From Moringa oleifera (taxonomy: Eukaryota > Streptophyta > Magnoliopsida > Brassicales > Moringaceae): 64,000 bases of DNA. The notes beneath the pieces were generated by a model. That model searched no databases, had not been told where the DNA came from, and was given only the letters and a program-made list of their open reading frames with translations. A program made the translations under genes and the position numbers. Of this stretch, positions 1 to 11,089 are shown piece by piece; the first letter of the stretch is position 1, and every line of letters starts with the position of its first letter. The stretch lies in assembly GCA_021397835.1 (NCBI GenBank), contig JAJFZO010000344.1:2108001-2172000 (forward strand), read 5' to 3'.

Positions 1-579
1 AGAATGTATTTTGGGTGTTTCACTGACATCAATAGTGTAATATCCAGTGAAAAGAAAAACACTATCTCACTTGGGAACACTTTGATTAAGTCATAATTTG
101 CTTCTTGTTAAAGGGAATAACAGACTTAATGATAATAAGACTGGTTTACACTAATTCAGATTGGGACTGAATGTGCAGCGTCCCTCTTGGATAACAAGAG
201 AATTCTGCTGTTTAATTAATGGAGAAAGTAGAGGATGCTGAGTTAGAGAGATGAAAGCACCTCGTGAATAAAAACTTTAACCATGAATGATTTGTTCATG
301 ATACTGTTACAAATGCCACTTACTTTAGAATCTACTGATCTAAGCTAAGATTTAACCGAGGCAGCAAACAGCCAAAGTTTCGCAAACCCCACAGCCACCC
401 TTTCTTTTCCTCTGCTTCTTTCCTTTCATTTTGCCTCCCAGACCACTCTCTGTGCTCTCTGTGAGTACCCACACCACCATCTCTTGCTTTTGTTTCAACA
501 CAGAGAGCCGAGAAAACTCCCAAACAAACTAATTATCCATAGATTCATTTCCTTCCTCTGAGCCTCTCTCCTTTCACCG
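1..579 (+). promoter_or_regulatory. Upstream region of the GPI-anchored protein gene
   Basis: No coding signal is visible here. From about 391 to 575 the + strand is strongly pyrimidine-rich (runs of C and T such as ctttcttttcctctgcttc), the usual look of a plant 5' untranslated leader just before the start codon at 580. A TATA box could not be assigned with confidence. Short open frames on the minus strand across this leader are antisense shadows. Confidence 0.45.
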
Positions 580-2722
580 ATGTTCCCATACCCACCATTC
601 TTTATCCTCTTCTTCTTCTCCATTCTCTTGCCCACATTCTTTGGCCTGCCGGAGCCGGACCCAGTGGCAATCCAGCCATTTTTGGTGAACTCATCACCGC
701 CGGCAACCATTCCTGCGTTCCCAGAGCAATCCAATGTCGCCGCTTGCCCGCTAGACCTCCCCGAGCAGCTATTCCACGGCGTTAAGGCAGCTTGCGGCGC
801 CACTAAAGGTGGTGATGTAACTGGGCAGCTACACCGCAGCCGGTGCTGCCCTGTCTTAGCAGCGTGGCTTTATTCCGCTTACTCTGCCACTGCCCTGGGC
901 ACGACTGGTGGGAGGGTTGCTCCAGCAGTGGGAGGTCGTACCACATCGTACGATCCGCCGCTGCTGCCGGATGACTCGGAGACGTGCGTGGACGATTTGG
1001 GGAAGGCATTGAGACAGAGAGGGATAGAGTTGGCCAAACCAAATGAGACATGTGATGTGGTGTACTGTTATTGTGGAATTAGATTGCACCCATTAAGCTG
1101 CCCTGAGGCATTTTCGGTGAACGAAAAGGGAAAACTTGTTGGTGATGAGAGTGTGAAGAGATTAGAGAAAGATTGCTTGAGTAGCAGCACCAATGTGGAT
1201 AAATTTCCTGGTCTTGGTGGGTGCTCTAAGTGCTTAAACAGCCTCAATCTGGTAATTTTCTTCTTTTCTTTCCTCCTTTGTCCAATTTTTCTTTCATCGA
1301 TTGTTTGCTTCCTTGTTTCATTGTTCTTGTTATTTCAACTTTTCGGGTTTATTTTGATCATCTGTTCCATGGGTATTGGTGGAGCATGAAGAAGAAGAAG
1401 AAGAAGAAGCAGACCACTGGGGATTGCTCTGCTTCTTCTTCCATGCCTGGTAAATTGGGAATTTGGGAAAGTTACTTTTTGCTTTTCTGCTTCACATCAA
1501 ACTCTGCTTTTTAAAAGGACTGTTGTTTGTAGGATCGCCACTTTAGCAGTGTAGCCAGAGAAAAGAAAATGTACACTACTTGAATATATCTATGTTGGTT
1601 AGTTCAGTCAAATTGTTATTAAGCAGATACTTTTGCGAGGGATAATTGAGACTAATCCCAACATAGCACCATTTTTGTTTTTCTTTTCATTTTCCCCATC
1701 AAAAGGTCGAGCAATTTGGGTATTATTTTTAGGTCATTTCTTGCTAATTCTGCACGCCATTAACTGTACCATCGTGGTCCTGAGTATATAGTTTATGTTC
1801 TTTACGAGATGGTTTGGAACATTTGTCTATTGGCAATGGAAGACAGAAGAGTGTGTCATGTTCTTCAGAACTTATGTTCATCACATGGTTTATTAATTTG
1901 CAAGCAAAAGGCAATTGACTTATTGGTTTTGGATATGTTCAACTAGCTGAGATATATGGCTGAGTTTGTTTGGAATGCTCATATTTTCAACATCAGATTC
2001 TGCGTTAAAATGCTGTGTCTGAATCCATCTAACTGAGAGATTCTTGTCAATATTTTGTAATTATTGATCAAGCTGCGAACCACTTCTTTGTCTATGGCAG
2101 GAATACTAAAATGTTTTCTTCCAAATTTGGTTTAGTGACCAACAGGAACACAAAATCCTTTGATGATCTGAAACATTTTGCTTTCAATGTTTGGTAACTA
2201 GGATTCTCTTGTACTGTTGAAAACTGCTTGAAACCAAAGATTATGTGGAACCGATTTTGATTAGATGTTGCACCCACTTAGCAGTAGTTGGGGAACATAA
2301 TGACCAAATATTTGTTAGTCCAATCGTGCGGAAGCTCTTATTTGGTGTTCTAATCTAATAACTTGGTGCAGCTCAACAAGAAGAAGGCTTTGAATACAAG
2401 CAAATCTCAGGACAGGACCACCAAAATGCACAACAAAGATTGTCACCTCATGGGTCTCACATGGCTTCTTGCCAAGAACCGAGCATCCTATATTCGCACG
2501 GTTTCTGCAGTATTACGAGCCATCATGATGAGCAAGGATGGTTCTAATCCTCAGTCGTGCACTCTTAGCAGTGACGGAATGCCCCTAGCCGTTGATTCCT
2601 CTGAAATCTCCGATCAATCTTCTTCAGTCACTCTTCGAGCGCCCAGCTTCTTCTCCATCGTATTACTTTATTGTATCATCGAAACAGTCATAGCTAGGGC
2701 TTCAGTGGCTTCATATTGGTGA
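580..2722 (+). CDS. GPI-anchored, cysteine-rich secreted protein (At4g28100-like), two exons
   Basis: Exon 1 is 580-1251 (224 codons) and exon 2 is 2372-2722. The intron 1252-2371 has GT at 1252 and ends gtgcag, and splicing keeps phase 0, giving 340 residues. Residues 1 to about 22 are a hydrophobic signal peptide ending near FFG. The middle is rich in cysteine (ACPLDLPE, RCCPVLAAWLYSAY, CDVVYCYCGIRLHPLSCPEA, GGCSKCL). Exon 2 opens with the conserved block KKKALNTSKSQDRTTKMHNK and MGLTWLLAKNR. The tail has a Ser-rich stretch (about residues 299-316) and then a hydrophobic end (about 317-332), as expected for GPI attachment. This matches the plant family annotated as uncharacterized GPI-anchored protein At4g28100; the biochemical role is unknown. 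Plasma-membrane outer-face or cell-wall location is inferred from the signal and anchor. The start is the only ATG that gives the signal peptide. No damage is visible. Confidence 0.9.
1388..1409 (+). repeat. (GAA)7 microsatellite in the intron
   Basis: Seven GAA triplets lie inside the single intron of the GPI-anchored protein gene, about 140 bp after the donor site. Simple repeat with no coding role. Confidence 0.9.
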
Positions 2723-4400
2723 AATCATAGCTGTGTTGTTGTAAGATGCAAGTCCTCTTTTGTCTAAAGATGTTCTTTGCACTTTCGCCTGCTCTAGTGA
2801 TTTTATTCTTTCCAAACTCTGTTTCTGTCTGATGTAGGTAAAATTAGATCTGTAATTTTATCTTGTTTTCACGAGTAGATAAGCTTTTTGATCCAGAATC
2901 GCAACTCTTTTGCATGGGCCTCTACTTACATGTGCTGTGGGGACTGCTGCTTTGTCTCGCGGGACAGGTCTTAGACAAATAATCACGAGCGTTATGACAT
3001 TATTTGGAGGCTGTGACAAACAGATAGTTGTTTGTTTGCCGAGAAAGCAGTGGAATGTCACCATCTCTGAGTCGTATCAAAGAAGGGTTTCATGGATCTA
3101 TCTAAAGGGATTTGGGAGGATATGGGATTCTACAGGATGTGGGTTTGATAGGAACTGTCCATTGAGAGTCATTATTATTTGATTTTCTGGATTCCACATG
3201 AAAAGATGTTGGCACATGCTGGGTATGGGGCTGGGCTTGCCGACAGAGTGACCCAACCCCTGCTGTAAAACTCTTGACCTTGCAAGAAGAAATCCGGAGA
3301 GCAATAACAAATTTAAAACTAAGTTATGTTTATAAGTAATCAAAATAAATAAAAATTAAAATAAACAGAAATCAAAATAAAAATCAGATTCGAAATAAAT
3401 TATTTATTTAATCTTTAAGAATTAAAATCAGAATTTATACATTTACTTTATCCGAAATTAAAATGAAATGTTACAAATTTATTTGCTTATTTTTAAATAA
3501 ATTTATGTATTTTTAATTTAAAAAACTATGATTTATTTTAACAATATATCGTAATATAAAAAATATTACTTAAAATCATATATATTAAAATAAATTTACA
3601 TAAAAATTAAATATTAATTTTTATCAATAATAAATATTTTTTAAAAAATAAGTAAAATATATATTTCATCAATATAATAATAAAAATATATTTAAAATTT
3701 TGTTTTTATTTTATTTAAATATTTTAAAAAATAATAAAAATAAAATAATAATTTGTCTTGAGCTTAAAGAATGGGATGTCAATCCCAGTGGATTTGAGAT
3801 TGTTACTTTCATTCATCAATTTCAAATTTATACAAAACTCACATATTTTTATTTTTATGATAAAGTTAATTTAAAAATTATGAAATTTATTCACTCTCAT
3901 TTTTCACTGTTTCAACAGTAAACATACAATAAATAAATTATTACAAAGATTTAAGCGAATTGGGTGTAAGTGGGTGTCGAACCTGGGATCCATAATTCTT
4001 CACTCTAGATTTTTCAAAGTTATACTAAATCTATCGTACATATTGTCACATTGATTTTTTCCTTTATTTTTTCTCAATCTTATGATGGTTCAACTTTATA
4101 CTTTAAAAATTAAAAAATTATTACCACTTTCCCATTGATTGAACAAGTTTTTCTATGCATGTCAAGGATCAGTCTGAGTGTGATGAATTGGGCCTCCTGC
4201 CGCCAAATTTCCATGTTTTCACCTGTTTTTCAAAGTTCCGTCCAAGGACAAGGTTTCTTATCAAAGAAGCTTGATCGTGACCCTGAAAAAAAAGGCCTTG
4301 ACCCAAACTCGTGGATCTACGCCCATGGTGGAGGAAAGAACCTTCCTTCCAGAGCTCCTCCTCCTAGATCCTTGCAAGAAATCATTGCTATTTTGCTTGC
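2723..4400. other. 3' flank of the GPI-anchored gene and AT-rich intergenic DNA
   Basis: About 2723-3300 has ordinary base composition and probably includes the 3' untranslated region; no clear poly(A) signal could be chosen. From 3300 to 4130 the sequence is extremely AT-rich, with long A and T runs. The open frames of 60-90 codons here have no recognisable domain, and I see no gene. Confidence 0.4.
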
Positions 4401-4411
4401 TTTATAAATTA

Positions 4412-4427
4412 TTTGACCAAGTTGACC
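4412..4427 (+). promoter_or_regulatory. Paired W-box motif, copy 1
   Basis: The 16-mer TTTGACCAAGTTGACC holds two TTGAC W-box cores (WRKY factor sites) 8 bp apart. It lies 342 bp before the start of SAUR relic 1. The same 16-mer recurs at 4503 and, with one change, upstream of the intact SAUR gene. Confidence 0.5.
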
Positions 4428-4502
4428 TTTATTTGGTCAATTTCTTTAGAATCATACAACCAACTATTGAGGCCAATGATTATTTTCCTTCCTTTAAGAG
4501 CA

Positions 4503-4518
4503 TTTGACCAAGTTGACC
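4503..4518 (+). promoter_or_regulatory. Paired W-box motif, copy 2
   Basis: A second exact copy of TTTGACCAAGTTGACC, 91 bp after the first and 251 bp before the ATG of SAUR relic 1. Confidence 0.5.
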
Positions 4519-4957
4519 TCAGTGTAATCACCCACCGATAACATTTTGATGCAAGCTAGTAAGTCACTTGACCGATTAGGATTGGACAACAGAGGATGAC
4601 AAAAAATCGACAGTGTACCAAGTTAAAAAGGAAGCACCTCGAGGTATATTTTGGCCAATTGGCCAACGCAGCCAACCTAAGCAATATTCTTGGAATCACT
4701 AAAAATAGTTATCAGTTCTAATAATAGGTGAGCAAGACGGTATTACGTCAGTCATGAGAAAGTTGTCTCGTTATCTTTCTGGTGTTATTATTGGTACTCG
4801 ATCAGTCATGAAAAAGTTGACGAGCTTAAGAAATAATAAGCATTTCTATAGGTGTTTGAGTTCTATGCAAAATAACGAAAGCCTCATGCTCGAAGAGGTA
4901 TTGTGGCGATGTATGTGGGTGAAATGGCTAAAAGATATGAAGTTCCTTTGAAATATC

Positions 4958-5661
4958 TGTTGATGAATTTAAAATATCATTTGAAAGATTCAGCAGAGGA
5001 CTAAGTCTTCTTCCATCTCAGCAGAAGACTCAGCCACCAACGAATAGGTTTTATCCCCTTCTGCTAACTCATCACCCCTTATCTCTTAGTATACACATGG
5101 CATACATGCAACACCACTCTCCCATGAAATCCTCACCTATTTCGACTATAAATAGCCATCATCCCAATCTCCTAAATCATTTATTAAGCCTTAAGCTTTC
5201 TTATATCCTCTCATCTCTTCTCCTATCTCCTCATATATTTTTCTAATTTAGGGTTTTATCCCTTTTCTATTTAGGGTTTTATTTTTTTCTAATTTTAGGG
5301 TTTTTACCCTTTCCTAATTTAGGGTTTTACTTTTCCCTAATTTAGGGTTTTACTCTTTTTTAATTTTAGAGTTTTATCTTTCCTTTCAAAAAGGAAAAAT
5401 AAAATCCTAATTTATTTGTTCTATTCGGATTCCGAGCAAATCTAAAAGAGGTGTAGTATTACTGGATTCTTACTATGCATAGAAGATCCGAGACAAAAAT
5501 TTCTGAGCTGTTTTATCCTGGAGATGATGAGGCTATAGACTGCTGCACAACCAAGGCAGAGTCGCGAAATGTCTTAAAGAAAGCGATTTAGTCCACGACT
5601 CAGCCTACTGAAATTTTGGTAATATCTTTCCTGTTTATTATTTATTTTAGCTGATACAACA
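4958..5661 (+). mobile_element. Solo LTR with perfect 5-bp target duplication
   Basis: A 704-bp element starts TGTTGATGAA and ends GATACAACA, so its ends are the inverted repeat TGTTG...CAACA typical of LTRs. It is flanked by the direct repeat ATATC (4953-4957 and 5662-5666). A TATAAATA box is at 5147-5154, which suggests + orientation. No internal coding region or second LTR is present, so it is a solo LTR left by recombination, or a very small element. It interrupts SAUR pseudogene 1 exactly within a codon run that is conserved in the intact gene. Confidence 0.88.
5243..5385 (+). repeat. Tandem telobox-like repeat inside the LTR
   Basis: Six imperfect copies of a unit of roughly 22-28 bp each contain TTTAGGGTTTTA or a close variant (first copy 5247-5258), separated by T/C-rich spacers. 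The core resembles the plant telobox/telomere motif (AGGGTTT). It lies downstream of the LTR TATA box, in the probable transcribed part. Confidence 0.75.
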
Positions 5662-5806
5662 ATATCTGTCCGTTGCAAGTTTTCAGGAACTGTTCCTGCA
5701 ATGTCAACAAGACGATGACTTGGATATAAAGATTAATGGACCTATAATTCTTGCATGCAGAACTAAGTCTTTTGACGAGGTCTTGAAGATTGCCAAGGAG
5801 TATTAG

Positions 5807-7206
5807 AACGGTTGTAATCTTACAAACTTTTACATTTGGACTGGAAAGAGGCTTCTTCAATTAAACTTGTAAGATTCAACTTGAAGACATATATTTAATT
5901 TGACATGGTCTGTCTTTGTTATATTGGTGTTTGATGATCTACTCTTTTAACTAAAATTTTCCATTCTATGACCATGAAGTCATCTGTTTCTTGACGTGAT
6001 TGCCTTTCTTTAATGGATATCTTTGGATTGCAGTAGAAGAATGACCAAAGTAATGATCGATGTTACACTCTACTCAAGCAAAGGTATAAAGATTATTCTA
6101 TTTCTTTCCTTATTTATTTATTCTTGTTTATGCTGCTATCTACCAATATTTGTATGTTATATAAGAAGTTATTTGAAAATGTCAATTAAAGTTTGCCAAA
6201 AGATAAGTATTTTTAGTTCTTTTGTACAGTTGACATTAATTAATTTAAAAATTGAATTTTTAACTCTTATTAATACTCAAAAAAAGTTATTTAGCAACTA
6301 ATATTACGAAAAGATGAATTAGGAAAAGCTTGATCCAAAAAAGATTATTAATGAAATGACTTTTCACTAATTTATGTTTATGTTTATTTTGAGATCCATA
6401 TGACTTTAACTAAGTTGTTTATCTCAATAATTCTTCTTTTTATGTAATTATTTAATTATTAAAAAATTTCTTATTTTATTAAGGTAATAAACAAATTGAT
6501 GCATCCAACTGGTCCAAAGATAAGGCTAAAATATTTGTTTATTTCATTCAATTTATGGGTGAAAGACGACCTTCTCTACTTAAGTTGGATCAAAGCCTTC
6601 AATTTCTAGGTTGGGATGGGGTGTGAAAGAACTCATTGTAATTGCTTAGTTAAGTCATTAAGTAATAAATTTTTGAAATTAACTTCACACCATAAATTGT
6701 ATCAACAGCATGACATGTAAAATAACCTTGTTGTAACTAATATTATATAAAAATTTTAATTGTTTGAATTTTATAATTATTTTACTCCTTTGTTGTCAAA
6801 GATAATAACAAGTGAAACTCAACTTTTGTGTCATTGAGTTAAACACTTGTGCCAATATATCAATTGATGAAGAAATATTGATTAGTGCTCCAAGCAGAGG
6901 AAATAATTAAAAGAAACATAAACCTCGAATATTACATTAAAAATATAATATCTTATTTGTAGTCATTTAAAAAAATAAATATGCAACTACGTACTTAAAG
7001 TTTATTAGCTAGTGCATCGCTTTGTTTAAGAAGATATATCAAATGCATTCTATATTTCTATATAAGTTGCTCTTTGGATTTGCAAAAGTTTGCTTTATTT
7101 GGGCCTCTTAGCTTTATATTCTCTCATTCAAGAAGTTCTTGCATGTTATTTTTTGTTGTCCATCACTTACTATCAAATACCCTTGTCTTTTTGTCTTCTT
7201 GCAATC
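5807..7206. other. AT-rich spacer, no gene seen
   Basis: Between SAUR relics 1 and 2. Short frames occur (for example 6023-6301) but show no family features. Sequence just before 7207 (a T/C-rich leader ending gcaatcatg) resembles the leader of the intact SAUR gene at 38124. Confidence 0.4.
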
Positions 7207-7533
7207 ATGAATTTCTCAAGATTTAAACATAGAGGTATTGAGTTAAGCATAAAAAAAAGTTAGCTTTAGGTAATCTTTAGTAATTCTATAAATAGTTGAG
7301 ACACATTAAGAATGACAAAGGCCTATGTTGATCTTCGGGGATTTCTTGTCACAATGATTATGGATAAAGAAGTTAAAAGATTTAATATGTTTGTTAAGTA
7401 TTTATTATTTCCAATTTTTCAAAAATTGATCATCACATATCAAATGAGCCAGAGCCTTGAGATAAAGATTGAAAAACCTATAGTTCTTGCTTACAAAATT
7501 AAGTTCTTTGATTAAATCTTAAAGCTCTTGATA
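7207..7533 (+). pseudogene. SAUR-like pseudogene 2
   Basis: It begins gcaATGAATTTctcaagattt, nearly the same as the start of the intact gene at 38124. The N-terminal part is broken by stops and a frameshift. From about 7312 one frame reads through the SAUR core (AYVDLRGFLVTMIM, VKRFNMFVKYLLFPIFQKL, LEIKIEKPIVLAYKIKFFD), followed by a stop at 7513. The intact gene continues with the motif that here reads ILKALDK after the stop. The order and spacing of the core match the intact gene. It is more decayed than relic 1. Confidence 0.75.
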
Positions 7534-8039
7534 AAGTACTAGTCATGCTCCATTCTTGTGCTATATATTAGGCAACAAAACTTTGTATTAATATGACAAG
7601 CTTTATTTATTTTGATATCAATCGAGATCATGTCCTATTTCTCAATGTTTAAATTTGTATTTTTGTTGTCTAAGTTTATTTTACTATTTAATCATTCTCT
7701 CTTTAATCTTTCAAAATTCATGGATTCTTTTTTTCACTAAACTACTTTAACTATATGTGTTAATCTAAGAACGATTGATTCAATAAAGCACTTCATATAT
7801 TAAGAAAGTGTCTTACCCTTATAATGTGACAACTTGTTATGTGGATGAGTTATGTTTACTGATGAAATTTTATGAAACCTTACTTTTCAAGAGCTATACA
7901 TAATCTTTTCATCTTTATTTATGCAAATCTTCAACTTTGTCACTTATACATAATACAAATAAGTATTTGTTAGGTAACTAAAAAAAGATATAGTGAATTG
8001 ATTGGCAAATATATGGTAGCCTGGGAATGGAGTGAGTAT

Positions 8040-10985
8040 TAAAGAGATCAACCCTAATCTATTTTTGTTTCAGTTCTTCTATATTGTGGACTTGAATAAG
8101 ACCTTCGAAGGAAGTCCCTGGTCGTTTGATAACCATCTTTTTATGTTGTACTGTTTAAATCCTAGAGAGGTTCTAACCTTAATTCCTATCTTTTTTTATT
8201 AATTTTTGGGGGTGTGTCTATGGTCTACCAATGAGTTTTATGTCATTGAATATAAGGAAACAATTGAGAATTACAATGGTGAGTTTTTTAAATGTGACAC
8301 AAATAGTAACTTTTATTTTTTTTTTTGGAGAAATTATATGCAAAGTATAGTAAAGTTAGATGTTCAACAACCTCTTAAAAGAACAAAAGAAAATAAGCCA
8401 TGTTGGTGGTAGCTGACATTTAAATATGAGAGGTTGACAAATTTTTGCTTTATATATAGACTCCTTGGCCATATAGAAATATTTTGCGAGAAGTTTTTTC
8501 AATTGTAAAAAGAGACATAATGAGAGAATGTGGTTCTAAGCTTATAATTTAGAATCCAAGAGCTTTATACCAGGAAGGTAAAAAGTTTTAAAAGATGATT
8601 TGGCTAGGGAAGAAAAAAGTACGGTATAAATCCACAATGAAGGTACAGTGGCGATATGGCAAGGGCAGGTCAATTGTGGTAAAAATATGGAAAGTAGTAA
8701 ATTAGGGGGATTGGGAAAAAATTTGAAAAAAGCATAAGGCGAGATTCTTGGAATCTTTTAAGGAATTTGCATCCAGCTTCCGATTTACCATAGTGTTGCA
8801 TCAGCAATCATAATGATTTATTAGCCTATAGTGATAAAAGAAAGGTGTGTGGAGCATCTATATTGGTTGCTCTGTAGATTCTGACAACTAGTCATTAATT
8901 GTGATTTATTTGACCTTTTTTTGAATAGATATCCATTTATATGGACTCATAACAAGGGCACGACAGAAATAATTGAGGATTATTTACACCGGGTTATGGT
9001 AACTTTTTCTTGTCTAGCTTGATTCCCTAATGCTCAATTAACTAATCTTGTAATTCTCCTTTTTAATCATAATCTAATTTTATTGAAAACTAAGGTGGTG
9101 GTTCATCTGAAAGGCAATTGAAGGTTCCGTTTCTAGAATGCTTGGATAAGATAATTAGAGCTGATATAAGTTGTGAAATCAAATTGGAAAGGTTTAATTT
9201 ACCTTGGTATTTCACAATGACTTGACTATTATTTAAAGGAATTATTAGCCTACGGTAAAAGATTGGCTAAAGCATTTCAAGATGAAATTTAATCCTGTAA
9301 GAAATAAGTAAAAATTTTACAACATCAAGATGATATAGATTTACGAGTAAAAATAAAAGAAGCCAAAGATAAATTGGCTAAAGTTTTAGCAAAAGAAGAA
9401 GATTATTGGCAACAAAGAGCCAAACATTATTTCTTATAAGATGGTAACTCTAACACTAATTACTTCCATGCGTCAACTACTACTAGATGTAAAGCTAATC
9501 ACATAAAGAAATTAAAAGTTGAAGATGTTACCTTGAAGGAAAATGAGGAAGATATGCACCATTGCTGAAAAATATTTTATGGATCTCTTTTTGCCATGTG
9601 GAGGTGAACATGAACTTGTTTTATCGAGAATGGAGCAAAAACTGACTGATGATAATGATTCTTATCTCTTAGGATCATTCTCTATGGGGCAATTTTAGGA
9701 AACATTATTTCAAATACATCTTGATAAATTGCCTAGGCTAGATAGTTTTTAACCTTGCATTCTATCAAAAATTTTGATCTCTCTTAAGGGATGATGTATA
9801 TAGGGTTTGTGTGAATTGGATGGATTGCTTGGAATTCCTAGCTTCTCCTAATGAGGCACATAGTGTTGATTCCTAAGAAGATGGTAATCCTAAATCCATG
9901 AAGGATTTTCAGCCAATTTCATTATGCAATATAATTTAGAAGATTTTGGCAAAAGTTCTTGCAAATCGTCTTAAAGCAATTTTACCAAGTTTATTTTCAA
10001 AGTCCAGTCAGCTTTTGTCCTTGATATATCTATTTTGGACAATGTTCTTATTGCTTTTGAAATCATTGATCATATGAACAGCAAAAGTAGAAGAAACATT
10101 TGTAATATTGTTGCTTGAAAAATCGACATCAGTAAGGCATATGATTCGATGAACTAAGATTTATGCAACATATCATGTTAAAACTTGGTTTTGATAAGAG
10201 ATGGGTTGATCTAGTTATGCTATGTGCCTTATTAATTTCTTACTCAATTATGGTTAATGGTAAATGTGTTGGTTCTATTATCCTGAATAAAGGACTAAAA
10301 CAAGGAGACCTTTTTTTTTTCTTTGTCTCATTATTTTAGTTGCTGAAGGTTTATCTCCTTTTAATGACAAAGCAAAACCAAAAGGTGCCTTACATGGAGC
10401 TAAAGTCTATCATAGAGCCCCAATTATATCTCATTTTTTATTTGTTGATGATAACTTCTTCTTTTTAAGGCTTTAAGGTGAAGTTATGTAGAGCATCTTA
10501 GTTACTTATGAGAAAGCTTTTGGGCAAAAATTAACTTTGGAAAATATAGTCAGAATGTATCAGTCGTGGTCTAAAAAACTTTATCAAATCGCTTTGATGT
10601 TTCTTAATCTCTAAATATGGGACAATATCTAGGGCTACCATCCTTGGTAGGGCATAGTAAAAAAGTAAAGTTTGGTTACTTAAGGGATCAGGTTTGGCAA
10701 AAGTTGTAGGCATGAAAGAGTAAAATACTAACAGAAACAGGTGTAAAAAAATCTTAATTAAGGCAGTAACTAAAGTTATCCCCTTCTATTGTATGAGTTC
10801 TTTTTTAATCCTAGTTTTTTTTAGCAGATAAGATTCAAAAAGTGTTAATTGTTTTTATAGGAGATAAAAAAGATGTAAGGGTAGATACTTGAATTGGTTT
10901 AGATAAGAAAGTTTGTGTGTAAGAAAAGAGGATTAAGGAATTTTTATAGTATTTAAAATTTCTCCTCTTATTGCACTTTTGCCTT
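8040..10985 (+). mobile_element. Degenerate plant LINE (L1-type non-LTR retrotransposon)
   Basis: Interrupted + strand frames follow the plant LINE order. Gag-like ORF1 has GSPWSFDNHLFML (about 8110-8147), then FKYERLTNFCFIYRLLGHIE (about 8418-8480), a CCHC zinc knuckle with its second Cys changed to Tyr. Endonuclease fragments include YPFIWTHNKGTTEIIED (about 8930-8980). The linker reads GNSNTNYFHASTTTRCKANH (about 9440-9500). Reverse transcriptase fragments include NPKSMKDFQPISLCNI (about 9890-9940), KILAKVLANRLKAILP and FVDDN (10441-10455), the position of the YADD catalytic motif. The thumb region is at about 10670-10950. Many stops and frameshifts mean it cannot be active. No 3' poly(A) end is visible: it stops where the Tat-associated region begins. 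Confidence 0.85.
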
Positions 10986-11089
10986 TACTAGATCTTCTTA
11001 ATGTTCACCTTAGTTATAGAGTTACTAAGGATTATTTGGAGCTTTAATGGTTGTGTAAGGTCTACCATTAGTTATTAGTTTCTCCCAAA

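Larger units (their letters stand above)
4754..5806 (+). pseudogene. SAUR-like pseudogene 1, split by a solo LTR
   Basis: This is a copy of the SAUR-like family whose intact member lies at 38124. The N-terminal part runs from ATG 4754. A one-base loss near 4880-4893, relative to the intact gene, shifts frame; afterwards the sequence reads RGIVAMYVGEMAKRYEVPLK up to 4957. The coding sequence is then cut by an LTR (4958-5661) and resumes at 5667 with SVASFQELFLQ, then DIKINGPIILAC and ends AKEY-stop at 5804-5806. If the insertion and one 5-bp duplicate are ignored, the two halves join in frame at KYL|SV. Only two lesions are visible, so this copy died fairly recently compared with the other relics. 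Auxin response and growth control are known for SAURs in general; nothing specific can be said here. Confidence 0.85.

Noticed and set aside
803..1089. Two minus-strand open frames of 77-82 codons
   Set aside because: They lie fully antisense to the well-supported first exon of the GPI-anchored protein gene and show no domain.
2858..3343. Overlapping + and - frames of 68-90 codons after the GPI-anchored gene
   Set aside because: No motif, no splice context; more likely 3' untranslated or intergenic sequence.
3965..4010. tRNA B-box-like word (gtgtcgaacctgggatcc)
   Set aside because: No matching A box or cloverleaf arms around it, so neither a tRNA gene nor a convincing SINE.
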